From Leucosporidium creatinivorum (taxonomy: Eukaryota; Basidiomycota; Microbotryomycetes; Leucosporidiales; Leucosporidiaceae), in the NCBI GenBank assembly GCA_001600635.1, contig BCKL01000002.1, positions 1,057,425-1,121,424 of the forward strand: 64,000 nt of DNA. Direction: 5' to 3'. Position numbers and translations under genes: made by a program. The notes beneath the pieces are model-generated. The model ran no database searches, had not been told where the DNA came from, and was given only the letters and a program-made list of their open reading frames with translations. Numbering within the stretch: the first letter of the stretch is position 1; each line of letters opens with the position of its first letter. Positions 24,244 through 35,880 of this stretch are shown one piece after another.

Positions 24244-26406
24244 TCATCTGCCCTGCAGAGCGACTTGAGCCGTCGCGGAGTGCGACTGCGAGAGGCGGTC
24301 CTCTTTCTCGGTCGAGTTGACGACGCCGATGAGCTCCTCCTCGCGAGTGATTTGGTAGATCGCTTGGTTGAGAGACAGCGCTCGGTTCTCGTGTCTGGAA
24401 GAGCAGCGTTGTCAGCGTTGTCAGCGAGTGCCTCGAGGAAGCGAGACGAAGGAGAGAACGTACTGCTCGCGCTCGGAGGTGAGGAGCTCCTTGCTCGTCT
24501 TCAGCACCCTCTGCATCTTCTCGATCTTGACTTGCGCCTCGTCGGACTTTTCACGAAGGTCTTGAACGATAGCAGTCGACGAAGTGGCCGAGTCCTTCAG
24601 CTCGGCGTAGCGGCGAAGGAGCGCGCTTTTCTCCTCCTTAAGCCCCTTGAGCTCGAGTTCTTGCTCGTCGAAGCGCTTGGTGCAAAAATTAATCTGTTCC
24701 TTCTCGCTGTGGTGTATACAAGAGTCAGTCTTGGGCGCGAGGAGGAGTGCCCGCTCGGGATGTCCAACGCTAACACTCACCTGCTCAGCTCCGAGCGAAG
24801 CTGATCGTTCTCTCGACGGAGGTTACTGAGGCGAGTCGCGTCGACGGCGGTACTCTTGTTGACGACAGGAGGAGAGTGCACGGTGATCCTGAACGATTGA
24901 AGGTCGCGGACTTGAGCTTCGAGGCCGAGGATTCGGCTGCGAGTTGCAAAGGAGACGTCAGAGAGGGGTCGGCGACGTAGGAACAAAATTTACCTTTTCA
25001 AAGTCGTCTCCAGAGTACTCCAGACCTTCTCCTTCGACCTGAGCTCGACCTTGAGCGCTTCGGCGTTCTGCTCGGATTCGGCGAGCTGGCTGAGAGTACC
25101 GGCCGAGGGGAGGGGCGATGCGACTGATTCAGCGCCGGGGGGAGCCTTGACAAGATTGTACGAAAGCTGATCCTGAACCTTGGAGATGTCGGCGTACAGG
25201 CCCGAGATTTCGCCGTCCTTAGCGGCGAGTTGCTCCTGCACCGAAGCGAGGGTCTCTTGCGCGACTTTGAGCTGCTGTTCGGCATCGGAGGAGAAGCGGC
25301 GGGCTCTGTGCAACGAAGAATCAGCCGGTGAGGATCGCACCGTCGCCGAGGGATAGCTAGCTCGAGGTCGGCGAAAGAACTCACTCCAACTCGGCGGCCT
25401 CTTGCCTGTTACACCTCTCAAGGCTAGCCATCTTCTCTGCCTCATTACGCCTCAGGGTCTGCTCCATCTCGAGATTCTGCGCCTCGAGCGTGCGAACTGT
25501 CGCTTCGAGCGAGCGGATTTGGTTTTTGGCGCTGCGAAAGGAAGATGGGCTCAGCTAGGCAGTCGTAGGTGGGCGCCCGACATTTCGCTGTGACTTACCT
25601 CGTGTGACGTGCGTAGCTCTCCTCGAGCTGCACTTTGGTAGACTCCGAACGGGCGATAGTGTCGGTGGCGCGGTCGAGCTTCTTGCGAAGAGCAGCCAGT
25701 TCGGCGACTTGCGAGGACTTCTGGAGAGCGTCGAAGGCGGTCCTCTGTCTATGAGGTGTTGAAATGTCATTCAGCAAGTACGCCTTGCGACGAGAAGCGA
25801 AAGCAGCGTTCTGACTCACTCGGAGAGCTCGGCCTTGCACGTCTCGAGCACGATCTTCTTCCTCTCGAGCGCCTGGCGAGCCTCCTCCTTCTCCTTGGTC
25901 ATCTGCAGCACCATCTTCTTCTCTCGACCGAGCTCAACCTGAGTCTCCTTGAGCTTCTCCGCGGTCGCCGCCCTCGCATCCTTGGCTTTCTGCATCGCCG
26001 AGCGCCACGAGGTCGTGAGCTGCTCCAAGCGCTGAGGCGTGGGCTCCTCCTTGTGCGAACCGTTTACGACCTTGAAGAAGACGTCCTACCACTTGCGCAG
26101 CTCCGTTTCGAGGCGAGTGATCTTGATTTGAGGCGGCTCGAAGTTGGGCTCCGCGCTGGCGCTAGCCTGGTGGTCTTGATCCTCGTAGTAAAGCTCCATG
26201 AGCTCGATGTACCTCTCGTGCTTCTCCCCTAATGCCCGAATCGCTTGACGGTGCAGCGTGTCCTGCTCTTGGGCGTCCGCCTCCCACGCGCGCTCGAAGT
26301 GGAGGAGTACCTTGCTGAACCCCTGCACAATGGCATGCTCGCGCGGCGTGAATGGCGTCAGGATAGAGAGAGTGTCTCCCGTCCTTGCGTTGTGGCGTCG
26401 AGGCAT
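24244..26406 (-). CDS. Coiled-coil protein with an in-frame TAG at codon 107 (581-codon frame)
   Basis: Exons, minus strand: 26406-25820, 25748-25599, 25531-25385, 25305-24994, 24936-24781, 24706-24464, 24394-24244. All phases join. Nearly the whole chain is predicted coiled coil, with repeated blocks such as RQALERKKIVLETCKAELSE, ALRKKLDRATDTIARSES, SLEATVRTLEAQNLEMEQ and TLASVQEQLAAKDGEISGL. The head starts MPRRHNARTGD and has a helix HLFERAW-like region before the coils. No function is recognised; a structural or spindle/kinetochore-type role would be a guess. At 26088-26086 the frame reads TGG TAG GAC, yet protein-like sequence continues without shift on both sides (LETELRKW before, DVFFKVVNG after). 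No GT-AG intron of normal size removes the TAG and keeps the frame; a 117-nt one ending at GCGAG would, but would delete coil. Either the locus is broken, the consensus base is wrong, or translation restarts at the ATG at 25995. Confidence 0.65.
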
Positions 26407-26703
26407 GTTGAGACGAGAAACGAGTGAGCGGGGAGAGGGAGAGCGTCGCTGAGGTTCGAGCGTCCGTGTGAGGGAAGTTTGGCAGGTGTTGCAAATCTAC
26501 TTGAACAAGGAGTAGCCTTGCATGCAGCCCTTACAACGCTCGCTCTGTCTCGCCACGATTCGCCAGAGACTCGTGTTCAGCTGCAAAGTGCCAAGGCCGA
26601 GCTCGGTGATGGCAGGCTCTCGTTTAGCTCGAAGCGGCGCAGCAGATTCGGGGCGGTTCGATGCAGTATCAAGGCTGATCAAAGCTGCACACGTGTATCT
26701 CCA

Positions 26704-28718
26704 CTACCTTCCCGCCGTCTGCTTCATCTTGTAGCGCACGAGCTCGAGCGCAGCCTCCGAGTCCTCCACCGCCGAGTGACCGCTATGGCCATCTTGGATG
26801 AACTGCGAGAGAACCCCAGTGCAGAGGAGGTCAGTGGAAGTACTGAAATGGCGCGAGGGGCGCGGATTGAACCCTAGCGACGAGGAGCCCCGACTGGGGC
26901 TCAGCGCCGAGCAGGATCGACTCGAGCTTGGCGCGAAGGAAAGGAGACGAACCTTGCCCAGATGCTCGCGCGTGAGGTTGCGAAGGGCGTGACGCCAAGT
27001 ACCGCCATTCGGGTGAGGGAAGATCTGGAAGGTAACGAGAGTCAGCTCTGCTACGAGCCTGGAAAGAGCACGAGAATCACGATTGCCGTATCAATGACCC
27101 TCAGATGTACGATCCGCATCGCCTTCAGATCGTTCTCCAAGCCATGCCCGACCATGATGGTGTCCTCGTCGATCAGCTCTCCCAGCTTGTCCCTCACGCC
27201 CTTCGCATCCAGCACCGAGCTCGCCACATCTTCCTCTTTCACGCCGCTAAAGCGCGTGTTGAGATCGATGACCGTGCCCTGTGGTCGTACATGCTCGTCG
27301 AGGACGACGACCGAGTTGTGGTCGATGGCGGTGAGGCGAGCGAGAGCCATACCGGAGGTGGTGTAGACCAGCTCGCAGTCGAGAGCGATGATGGGAAGCG
27401 CCGGCGAGGAAGGCGAGGCGGTCGAGATGAGACCGGTGCGGATGAAGGGGATACGAGAGTGGAGGACGGCGACGTCAGAGTCCTGTGTACAGAAGAGTCA
27501 GCGAGGACGCGACTGAAGGCTAAGAGGACAAGCGAACGCGGAAGACATGAGGGCCGGACTGGCAGGTCGGCGCGTTCGGTGAAGGGCAGCAGGACCAGAC
27601 ACGGTGCTTGACGCCTGCAAGCGGAGCCAGAGGTCAGACTAGCCGATAGATGGCGGAGGCAGCGCTCACCTCCAATCTTCTCGGTGATTTGTCGTCCAAA
27701 GTGAAAGTTGCAGGGTGTCTTCTCGCTCTATGAGGGCAAAGGTCAGCCAGGACTTCGCGCGCTACGGCAGGAGATAGCTCACCTCTTCCAGCTCCGCCTT
27801 AACCACGAATTCTGTCCCACAGCGGTCGCACTTGCGAACGTTGCCCTCCTCGGTCGGCGCATCTCCCCCTCGCCCTGCCGGCACATCGACCACGTAGTCA
27901 AACTTCTGAAGCACCTCTTTCGACGAGACAAACCTGTCAATCCTCTCCTTCGTCAACTTGCCCTTCTCCTCCTCTTCCAGCTTCTTGGCTCGCTCGGCGT
28001 CGTCCTCCAAAGTCCCACAGTCCTCTGCACGCTGCGCCGGCGGCCTCTTCTTCAAGCGAGCGAGAGCTGAGATGACGGCGTTGCGGTAGGTTTGCTTGTT
28101 GGAGCGATTATATAGCAAGAGCTCTTGGTTGAGGGCGTGGAGAGAGGCGAGGGAGAGGCGAGCGGGATCGGGGAGGGCGGCATAGTTGATGAGGAACCTG
28201 GTGGAGCGGAGAAGCGTCAGCGACGGTCAAACTACTCGTTGCACAGCTCCACTCACTGGTCGTAGAGTGCGGTCAAGAGCTTCTGCCGAGTCGGCGAAGG
28301 GGTGTGAGCTAATCCAGCGGTGCTGGCGACTCGGGGAGGGTTCGTCTGAGGAATTACGAGTCAGCATGAGCCCTACAGATATGTCTGAACCGCTCACATT
28401 GGTCGGGAGAGGCTTGGCAGCGGCAGGAGCCGGAGCAGCAGCAGCGCGACGAGCTTCAAGGCGAGCAGCGGCCTGCGCTGGTCCTGTAGCGGCTGGGCGA
28501 ACCGGGGCGATGGCTCCATCAACGGTTCGGACTACCTTCGAAGGCCCCCCTTGTGCTCCAGGTCCTCCTGCTCGCTTCTGGGGGACGGAGGAGGTCGAAG
28601 CTGGCGGTGGGGGAGGGGGAGCTGGCTTGACGTGGTTGAAGAGACAAGGCGAGAGGGTGCAAGTATCGTAGTCTGGACATAATACATCCTTGAGCAGTTT
28701 GCGAGTCGGGAACGACAT
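26704..28718 (-). CDS. REX3: RNA exonuclease 3 (DEDDh family), 510 aa
   Basis: Exons, minus strand: 28718-28398, 28345-28257, 28197-27783, 27727-27670, 27614-27538, 27482-27081, 27024-26953, 26802-26704. The protein belongs to the Rex1/Rex3 3'-5' exonucleases that trim the ends of stable RNAs such as RNase MRP RNA. The N terminus has the KDVLCPDYDTCTLSPCLFNH zinc-finger-like start. In the middle, KCDRCGTEF pairs with TPCNFHFGRQ and WSCC, the REXO1-type cysteine/histidine region. The catalytic core carries ALDCEL (DE pair), MVGHGLENDL, and GHSAVEDSEAALEL for the last acidic and histidine residues; the DTAIIFPHPNG block supports the intron choice at 27080-27025. A proline/alanine linker joins head and core. 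The last intron (26952-26803, 150 nt) is longer than usual. The 250-bp gap to HNT3 suggests a shared promoter. Confidence 0.9.
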
Positions 28719-28968
28719 GGCGACGAGCAGAAACGAAGACAAGAGGCGAAGTTGACGGTTCGAGCTCTCTTAGCTGCCTTCCACTCACTGCATGCTCTGC
28801 CGCTCCAGGGGCTGCACCTCGTTACAACTCTTTCCCAACCTAGCTCGCTCCTGCTACTCGACTACAACTCTAGCCTCAACGCTCAACGCAGCTCGACGCG
28901 CTCATAGCTCGACAGCCTCAGCTCCGCCGCCTCGCAGTCTCGAAGGCAAGCACACCGTTTGGCCGGTC
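28719..28968. promoter_or_regulatory. Divergent promoter and leader between REX3 and HNT3
   Basis: The region separates two opposed starts by 250 bases. Its right half contains an in-frame upstream ATG for HNT3 at 28792, discussed in that entry. No factor site is claimed. Confidence 0.45.
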
Positions 28969-30068
28969 ATGTCGGGACAGAACTGGAGTACCGCCTTGGA
29001 GACCCACGCCCGTCGTAAGAATCCCGAGAAGGAGCTGTCGACCGACGTGCTCCTCAAAGCCGACCGTAACGTGTGCGCTGCTCGCCGAGGACCATGGAGT
29101 GTTGTAGAGCTGATTCTGTGCTACAGGATTACCATTTGGGACGGCTTTGAGAAGGCGCGCTACCACTTTCTCGTTATCCGTATGTCTGCTCTCGTCTCGG
29201 CGATGATCTTTCGCTGACTTCGCCTTCAGCCCGTGACCCCTTCACTCTCGCTTCCGGCGAGAAGCTTCCCAGCTCGTCTCTTGTCAACCTCGGTGCTCTG
29301 CGCAAGTCCAAGCATGCGGTCGAGGTGCTGAAAGCGATGAAGAAGCAGGCCGACGAAGTCAAGGTGAGCTCTTTGATCGTCGGGGAGCCTCCGAGAGCTG
29401 ATGGACGGTGTTCTACATAGACCATGATTGAGGACGAGATGATGAAGAAGCATGGATGGGTCTGGCCGATCAATATGGGCTTTCACGCCGTCGAGAGTAT
29501 GAGGTGACTCGGTTCTGGTTCCGTAGCTGATACTGACGCTGACCACTTCTCTACTCCTACAGACACGTTCACATGCACGTCATATCCTCCGACATGATCA
29601 GCGACCGTCTCAAGAACAAGAAGTCGGTCTTCGTTCGCTCGCCATGATTAACGCCGAGGTCATGGAGCTCACTCCCTTCCTCTCCTCGCAGGCACTACAA
29701 CTCGTTCCATCCTACCCTCGGCCTCTTCCTTCACTACGACGTTGTCCTCGAGCAGTGCGAACTGGGACAGACCGACTTTGTGAGTCTGCGGCTGGCTCGC
29801 CGACTTCGCGACCGAAGGCTCGCCGCCTGTATCAGACAGGCGCGTCAATGGTCCTTCCGTACTAGCTTGACATGCTCCTCTCCTTCTGAAGCCTCCCAAA
29901 TCCCACTACGAGAGCCTCGAAAAGGCGACGCTCGTGTCGTTCTACACCGACGAGGAGTTCAAGACGATTTCCAAGCTCAAGGAGCACCTCGAGAGCCAAT
30001 TTGAGCGCCGAGCCAAGGCGGCCAAGGCCAAGTTGAAGCAGAAGCGGGAGGCTGAGGTCTTGCAGTAG
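28969..30068 (+). CDS. HNT3: Aprataxin-like HIT hydrolase HNT3, 232 aa
   Basis: Exons 28969-29072, 29127-29179, 29230-29363, 29421-29503, 29563-29622, 29692-29779, 29892-30068. Aprataxin removes AMP from abortive 5'-adenylated DNA ends left by ligases. Exon 1 uses the second of two overlapping GT dinucleotides (GT|GTGCGC); only this keeps the frame and gives NVITIWDGFEKARYHFLVIPRDPF, the family's beta-sheet core. The catalytic HIT triad HVHMH is at 126-130, preceded by NMGFHAVESM and followed by LKNKKHYNSFHP, as in fungal Hnt3. The C-terminal zinc finger is degenerate: where CxxC is expected there is SFYT (190-193), though the KLKEHLESQF helix remains. An in-frame ATG at 28792 would add 59 residues rich in R, S, T and A that look like a mitochondrial presequence; I keep the shorter form because that stretch also resembles 5' leaders in this genome. 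Confidence 0.88.
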
Positions 30069-30212
30069 CTCTCGGTTTGCAGGAAGACAACCGAGGGGGG
30101 AGGGGGATAAGCGTTTCCGTTTTTTGAAGTACTGTAACAACATCCTTGCTTGTTCTCCCCCCTCCACCCGTGTAGCCCATAATGCGAAGATGTGCGTCGA
30201 CCAATTCGAGGA

Positions 30213-30977
30213 TCACCAGTTCTGCTGGGGGTTGAGCTTGAAGGCGTCGTAGAGTTCCCTCTGGAAGAAGGAGATCTCGGTCTCGTTCTCTGCGGAGCGA
30301 GGGCCGATGAGCTCGGGTGAGGGGGTAGAAGAGGTGTCTGAGAGTACGTACCGATGCCCAGAGACGCGAGCGTTGCACTGTCGTCGTCCAAGATCCACTC
30401 GGGGTCGTGGTCGAAGTTGATGATGAGGTTGGTGGTCTAGGAGAAGCAGCGAGCGGGTCAGCACGAGTCCCAGCAGGTTGATAAGTGCGTTATATCTCAC
30501 CTTGGAACCGTGAGCCGTCGTGTAGAGCTTCAGGGTGTCTGCAATTGAACGACGACGAGGCGGAGGTCAGTTCCTCGGCTAGCTCCTTCTGTAGCTCGAC
30601 TCACCGAGAACGGTAGTGCGGTAAGGCTTGAATCCAGCAGCAGTCTTTAGCTCTGTAGCAACGAGCATCTCCATCAGCTCTCTGTCGCCCCACACGGACC
30701 TCAAAGCGAGCGAAGAAACTCACGCGTCCTCACCTCGTCTTTGAGCTGTCCGACCGTCATGGTTGTAACGTCTACATGAGGGAGCAGCATGTTCTTGGTG
30801 GTGCGAAACTCGAACGACTTGATGACGCGGATGGTGAGGAAGCAGTCGGTCAAGGGGCGGAGCGTGTTGGTGAGGGCGTCTGCTGACAGGCCTGTTGAAG
30901 GTGAAGTAGAGTGAGATATGTCTATTAGGAGCAGAGGAGTATCCCTCACCAGCATCGGTAGTGAGAGAATCAGACAT
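30213..30977 (-). CDS. UPF0538 (C2orf76 family) protein, 147 aa
   Basis: Exons, minus strand: 30977-30950, 30891-30724, 30652-30605, 30538-30501, 30436-30352, 30289-30213. The family is conserved from fungi to human and has no known biochemical role. The match is strong along the whole length: FLTIRVIKSFEFRTTKN, TMTVGQLKDEV, GFKPYRTTVLGDTLKLYT, AHGSKTTNLIINFDHD, EWILDDD, and the end NETEISFFQRELYDAFK. The fold looks ubiquitin-like (two strands, a helix, then strands). It is about twenty residues longer than human C2orf76, the extra part being an N-terminal Ser/Thr-rich head. Exon 2 uses the second of two nearby donors (GTGAGT at 30723), since the first one leads into a stop. Its 3' end faces HNT3 across 144 bases. 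Confidence 0.88.
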
Positions 30978-31143
30978 GGTAGCAAGCAGAGACGAAGAGC
31001 AGGTCAAGGAAGGAGGGAGAGCAGTCGGTCAACTCCAGAGGCGAAGGAGGACCGCTCTCGGGCGACGAATAAATGCAGCAAAACACAACAAATTGCAAAA
31101 GATAGACAACCAGAATAGCAAGTAATCTCCCCTCCCAAGCAAC

Positions 31144-33895
31144 CTAGCATTTGGTCTTGTACCAATGCGACTTCATCGCCGAGCGAAACGCCTCATCCTC
31201 GGCCGAAGCCTTTCCTCCTCGACTCCCACTGCCATCGCCGAACGTCCCAGCACCGACGAATCCAAGATACGAGTCCTGCTCCTCTTGGTACTGCTGGCGG
31301 TGCGAGAAGAGGTCGACGGCGTGAGAGGAGTGTTGAGGGGGAGGGGGTATGGAGTCGTCGTCGGCGAAGGAGGGGAGTTGATCGAAGTGGAGGTCCTCCT
31401 CATCGTCCACAATCGTCGGAGCGAGTGACCGTGCATCCATCGGCACCTCCATCCAAGCGCTGCCTCCCCCTCCCACCTCTGGCCCCGCCCCGAGCAGCAC
31501 CGAGCTCCTCCCTCCTGCCTCCGACGCTCTGCCGGCGACGTCGAACGAGGGGTGGACATCCTGCCCCTGACTATTCTCCACCAGCTTGAACACTCCATCC
31601 TCTCCCATCACCACTCCTCGCGCCACCTCCCTCCTGACCTCCTCGGTCGAGCTGCCGGCGAGGCTCGAGAAGCGAAGCGAGCTCTGACCGTGGTGGGAGG
31701 CGACTTGGAAGGATGCGGCTCCCATGCCGAGGCCTGACGAGATGCGCAAACAGCCCTCATCGACGAGCGATTCGGGATGATGAGGGCGTGGCCGAGGAGC
31801 GACGGCGGGAGGGTAGACGCCGGCCTCACAGGCTTGGAGGAGGCGGTGGATGGAGGCGGAGGAGCGGGAGGAGGAGAGGGCGTAGTTGGGGTTAAAGTTG
31901 GGAGGGGGAGCTAGTACAGTTGGTGCAGCTACGGCGACGAGGGAGGAACGGGGATGGTCGAGAGCTGGAGAGGCGGAGCGGTCCTGGACGACGTCGGGAG
32001 TGGCCTCCCTCTCGTCCTGGTGCTGGTGATCGGGCCGATCCCTCTTCCAGAAGCTCGAAGTGTCGAGCACCGCCTCCTCGAGCTGGCGAGCATGAGGTTG
32101 CGACTGCCTCGCTGCCTCCTGAGCCGAGCGCGACCTGCGCTGCTCTCGCGATTGAGCGGAGTGGAGCTCGGACGACTCGGTGGTGTGGGTTGGCGAGGGG
32201 GGTGGAGGAGATGCCTTGCGCTTGGCCTTGCTCTTGCTCTTCTTGGGCGTGGGAGCACGAGGAGGCGAGGGAGGAAGGGGTCGCGAACGGATCGATGCTT
32301 CGGCCATGCCCGACTCTTTCCTCAACTTGGTCTTGCGGGCGGCGGTGGGCGCAGGGAGGTCGGAGGAGGAGTCGCTCGAAGCGGCCTCAAAGTACTTGGA
32401 GGAGCGATGCTTCTTGATCTTGGATCCGTAGGTTTTGACGGTCGGCTGAGGTTTGGAGGAGCGGTGCGCAGCGGCGGATGGGGAGGAAGAGGAGGACGAG
32501 TCCGATGGTGCTGGAGGAGAGGGACGAGGAGCGTTAAGGAAGTTGAGCTCGGAGAAGGCGAGGTCGGGAACTGCGAATGTTAGGCGCGTCAGCGATGAGC
32601 ACTCGGCGGCAGTCTCCATCGACTAACGCTTCTTGCCAACTTTTGTCTGGACGGAGGCAGCGCCGTTGTGGAAGAGCCCGAGCTTGGTAGGAACCTTAAG
32701 CTATCGCCCATGAGGCGGTCAGTGGGAGGCCGCCAGCAAGCCAAGCTCGGCGACCTACCGTCAGACGTGAAGCGCCGACATTCTTGGCCTTGTTCCCATC
32801 CTGTAGCTCCTTGTTGAGCTCCGCGTTCGAAGCTTTGCGCTGCTTCTTCTTGGACTTGGACTCGGGCGCGGGCTCCTCCTCGTCGCTCGATGCCTCCTCG
32901 TCGCTGCCTCGCTGTCGCTTCGACTTGCGATGAGCCGATTTGACCTTGGAGGCTGCTGCTGCACCGACCGCCTTGGCTGGCTGAGTACGATCCTTGACGA
33001 TGACCGCCTTGGCGCGACGACGCTCCTTTCTGGCTCGAAGACCTGCGAAAGCCAAGGTCAGTCTCGGCGAGGGCAAAAGCACGACGAAAAGCAGCTCACG
33101 GTCGGCCAACTCGCCCTCGTCCTCGCCGAGGAGATCATCCTGCTTCTTCGACTTCTTCCTCGCAGGCTCAGGGAGTGGCTCCTCCTCCGTCGCCTTCCCC
33201 TTGCCGTTGCGCTCCTTCGACGAATCCTTGGAAGCGACGTTCGCCTTCCTCTCCGCCGCCGCCGACGCCTTCCTCTTGGTAGAGTACCCCCCTGCTTCCT
33301 CTTCCCCCTTGTGTCGCCTCTCATTCTCCTTGGCATCTGCTCTAGCGACGAGCAAAGGACTCGATCCGCTGTCACGGTCCTGCTCGCTCGGCCTGGCGCG
33401 GGTTTCCTTGCTCTTGCTCCGACCCTTAGTACCCCGACGCTCCTCGCTCGTGATCGCTAGAGCTGATCCGTGCACCAGCGAGGTCATCTTGGGCTTCATG
33501 GCGGCCACGAGCGACGGCTTCTTCTTCGTCGCCGAGCTCGATGCGCCGCCCTCGCCTTCCTTGGACGGCCTCGACGCCTTGTTGCCGCTCAGCCAACCTG
33601 GTCCACCTTGCACTTCGTCGCTATGCAGCACGAGGGCCGTCTCGGCGCGGTCGTCCGAGGAGAGGCGGCGCTTGACGCGACTTGTTCGAGGAGGGGAAGC
33701 TGGCGCAGGCGAGAGGGTGTCGATGACGGCAGGAAGGTAGGAGCCAGCGTGGGCGCGTTGTTCGCTGAGGTAACGTTGTACAGTCTTGCGTGGGCTGGCG
33801 GGGAAGCGTTCGGTGAAGAGTTGCAAAGCGGAGGTGGTGAGCTGTTGTTGTGAGGGGGGTAAAGCGGGCGAGGGAGGCTGAGCGAGTCGCTGCAT
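31144..33895 (-). CDS. Large basic, Ser/Pro-rich protein of unknown function, 859 aa
   Basis: Exons, minus strand: 33895-33100, 33042-32759, 32700-32628, 32570-31144. I do not recognise the family. The first 45 residues form a helical patch with a FPxxP...LPAVIDTL pattern loosely like a CUE domain; this is weak. Next come 350 residues of lysine/serine-rich low complexity with many KKKSK, RKSKRQR and SDEEASSDEEE runs, typical of a nuclear protein with several localisation signals. The best ordered block is made by exon 3: LKVPTKLGLFHNG, then VGKKLPDLAFSELNFLN after splicing. The last 20 residues (SAMKSHWYKTKC end) also look conserved in style. No enzymatic motif or membrane helix appears. The longest exon on its own could be mistaken for a gene starting in the intron near 32619. 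Start at 33895 is the first ATG of the open frame. Confidence 0.7.
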
Positions 33896-34249
33896 GGTGC
33901 GCTGTAGTTGACCAGAGCCCTTTGAGGGCGCAGAGCTGCCGAGTCGAATCCAAGAAGAAGCTCGTCGCTCGTCGGGAAGGTGGTGGGAGGAGCGAAACCC
34001 GCAAAGTGGCGCTTGCCCTCCCTCCTCTACTCGACTTTGCTCTAGTTTGCTGCAGCTTCTCCTCTCACAGTCGATTCAGGAAACTCGCCAGTCAGCCTCG
34101 CCCTCCGCCGTACAGACGAAGCAGGACCTGAAGCTGCAGTGGTTTGGCCGACCTCGCTCCTTCCCTTTCGCCGAACCGTTGCTTGCCGTCTCGTCGATTG
34201 TTGAAGCCCGCTAGAGCAGTGAGAGCTTTTCAAGACGGCTTATGATCCG
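33896..34249. promoter_or_regulatory. Divergent promoter between the large basic protein and the RS-domain gene
   Basis: The 354 bases separate outward starts. I see no TATA box or repeat; GC content is as in neighbouring leaders. Confidence 0.4.
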
Positions 34250-35880
34250 ATGCTACAAGTGAGTTGTCCTGCAGAGACCTCTAACCTCCAGCGCTCACCT
34301 TATCTTTCTTCAGCTCGACCTCGACTTCGCCTACGAACCTTCCGAACTGGACGAACTCAGCTCAGCACAGCTCACTGTACTGGCATCGTCGCTGCACTCG
34401 AAGCCAGTCAACCCATTCGACGCTGCAGAAGCTCGAAAGCGCTTTACCGCTCGGCGAGGGAAAGCGCTAGCATCGGGTGTACTGAAGCCAGAGGAGGCCG
34501 GAGGTGAGTACAGCCCTCATAGAGGAGTCTTGTGACTGCCTTGCAACCCTGAGAGCTGACTTGGACCCTTCAGCAGCCCAACAGCGAGCGGCTCAGAGCG
34601 GCGCTCCTCGGTCCATCGTTCGCCTAGGACCAGAATGGGGCATCCTTGCTACTAGTCAGCAGCCAGAACACATACTCGCCCTCCCTCAGCCGCATCATAC
34701 TGTCCTCCAGTCGCAACCGCTCTCTCTACCTCCCCACGAAGACCGACCGGCTCCCTCTCCCCCTCGCCAGCTCGCCTCTGTCGACCTCACCTCGTCCTCC
34801 GACGACGACGGCGACGAGAAAGCGGAGGATCGCTCGCATCGTCATAGCCGCCGTCATTCGAGGTCTCGCTCCCCGTCTCGTCGGCGCTCCCATCATCGCT
34901 CTCGGTCGGAGGCCAGGTCGCGGTCGCGCTCGCCAAGTCGTCACTCTCATCGCACAAAGGCTAGGACCAGCAAACGCCCAAGATCTCCCACTCCCTCGTC
35001 GTACGGCCCACCCCTCGACAACTCGGATACTCGGATCAGGACTCGACAGCGAGTCGACGACGAGGATCGCCGAAGCGCCCCAGCGCGAGGGAGGCTGCAC
35101 GAGCCAGACTGGAACTGGCAGAGCATGAAGGACGAGGTCGATTTCTTGGCCCATGTCTTGCGGAAGTTTGGGTGAGTGGGCGTGGTCATTTTATCTGTAA
35201 GGCGAGCGAAGGCTGACTGTTTCCCGAATGAGTAGAGACAAGCTCAAGCTGCAGGCTCTGTGTCCAAAGTGAGCTTCTACTCTCTTTGATCTGTCTGCTC
35301 GACCCATCGTGATGTTAAAGAGCGCTCTGCAGCAGAGCTCGCTGACCTCGCTCCACTCTCCAGGTTCCCCAACTCGGTCGACCTCCTCTACCTCCCCTCT
35401 TCCATCCCCGCTCTCAATACCTTACCGGAGAGCAGTAACAGCAAGATGCCGCCCGAGCAGAACAACTCTCGCAACGCCGCTGCAGCCAAGATGCGGAAGA
35501 AGTGCCAGCTGGAGAGCCTGCGCTACCTCTATGCCAGCTTTCCTCAGCAAAACCTCGGTCGAATCATGCCCACCATGCAGCATGTCGCTGCTCTTCGAGA
35601 TGTAGCTTCCGACCCTAACCATCCCCTCTACCACTTTCACCATTACTGGCAAGGGCTCTCCGAGGTCAGACGCTGCTGGGCGAGGGTGCGAGACGAGAAC
35701 GGGGGCGCGGGAGGATCGCTGTGGAGTGTAGTGACGAGGCGCCTACAAAGACAGGAACCGGTGGCTCTGGGCGTGACCCCCGAACGGGCTCACCTGCTGG
35801 GCTTGCTGGAGAAGGGACTCGCGGACCCGAGGTCGAGGGAGGGGCTGGTGAGGGATTGGAAGATGAAGCAAGTGCGCTGA
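34250..35880 (+). CDS. RS-domain protein of unknown function, intact copy, 448 aa
   Basis: Exons 34250-34258, 34314-34503, 34574-35171, 35237-35269, 35364-35880. Exon 1 encodes only MLQ. The second exon gives LDLDFAYEPSELDELSSAQL and a short helical domain. The middle has GPEWGILAT, then an arginine/serine repeat of about 60 residues (SRSRSPSRRRSHHRSRS type) like those of splicing factors. The C-terminal third is folded-looking: DWNWQSMKDEVDFLAHVL, FPNSVDLLYLPSSIP, QLESLRYLYASFPQQNL, and SLWSVVTRRLQ. I know no named family with this order. An RS domain suggests nuclear speckles and phosphorylation by SR kinases, but that is inference. A tandem relative lies 316 bases downstream with the same exon plan. 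The upstream ATG at 34242 is out of frame with the body. Confidence 0.75.

Noticed and set aside
32570-32619. ATG at 32619 as start of the large basic protein
   Set aside because: It lies inside an intron. Splicing exon 3 to 32570 gives a longer, continuous protein with the better ordered block.
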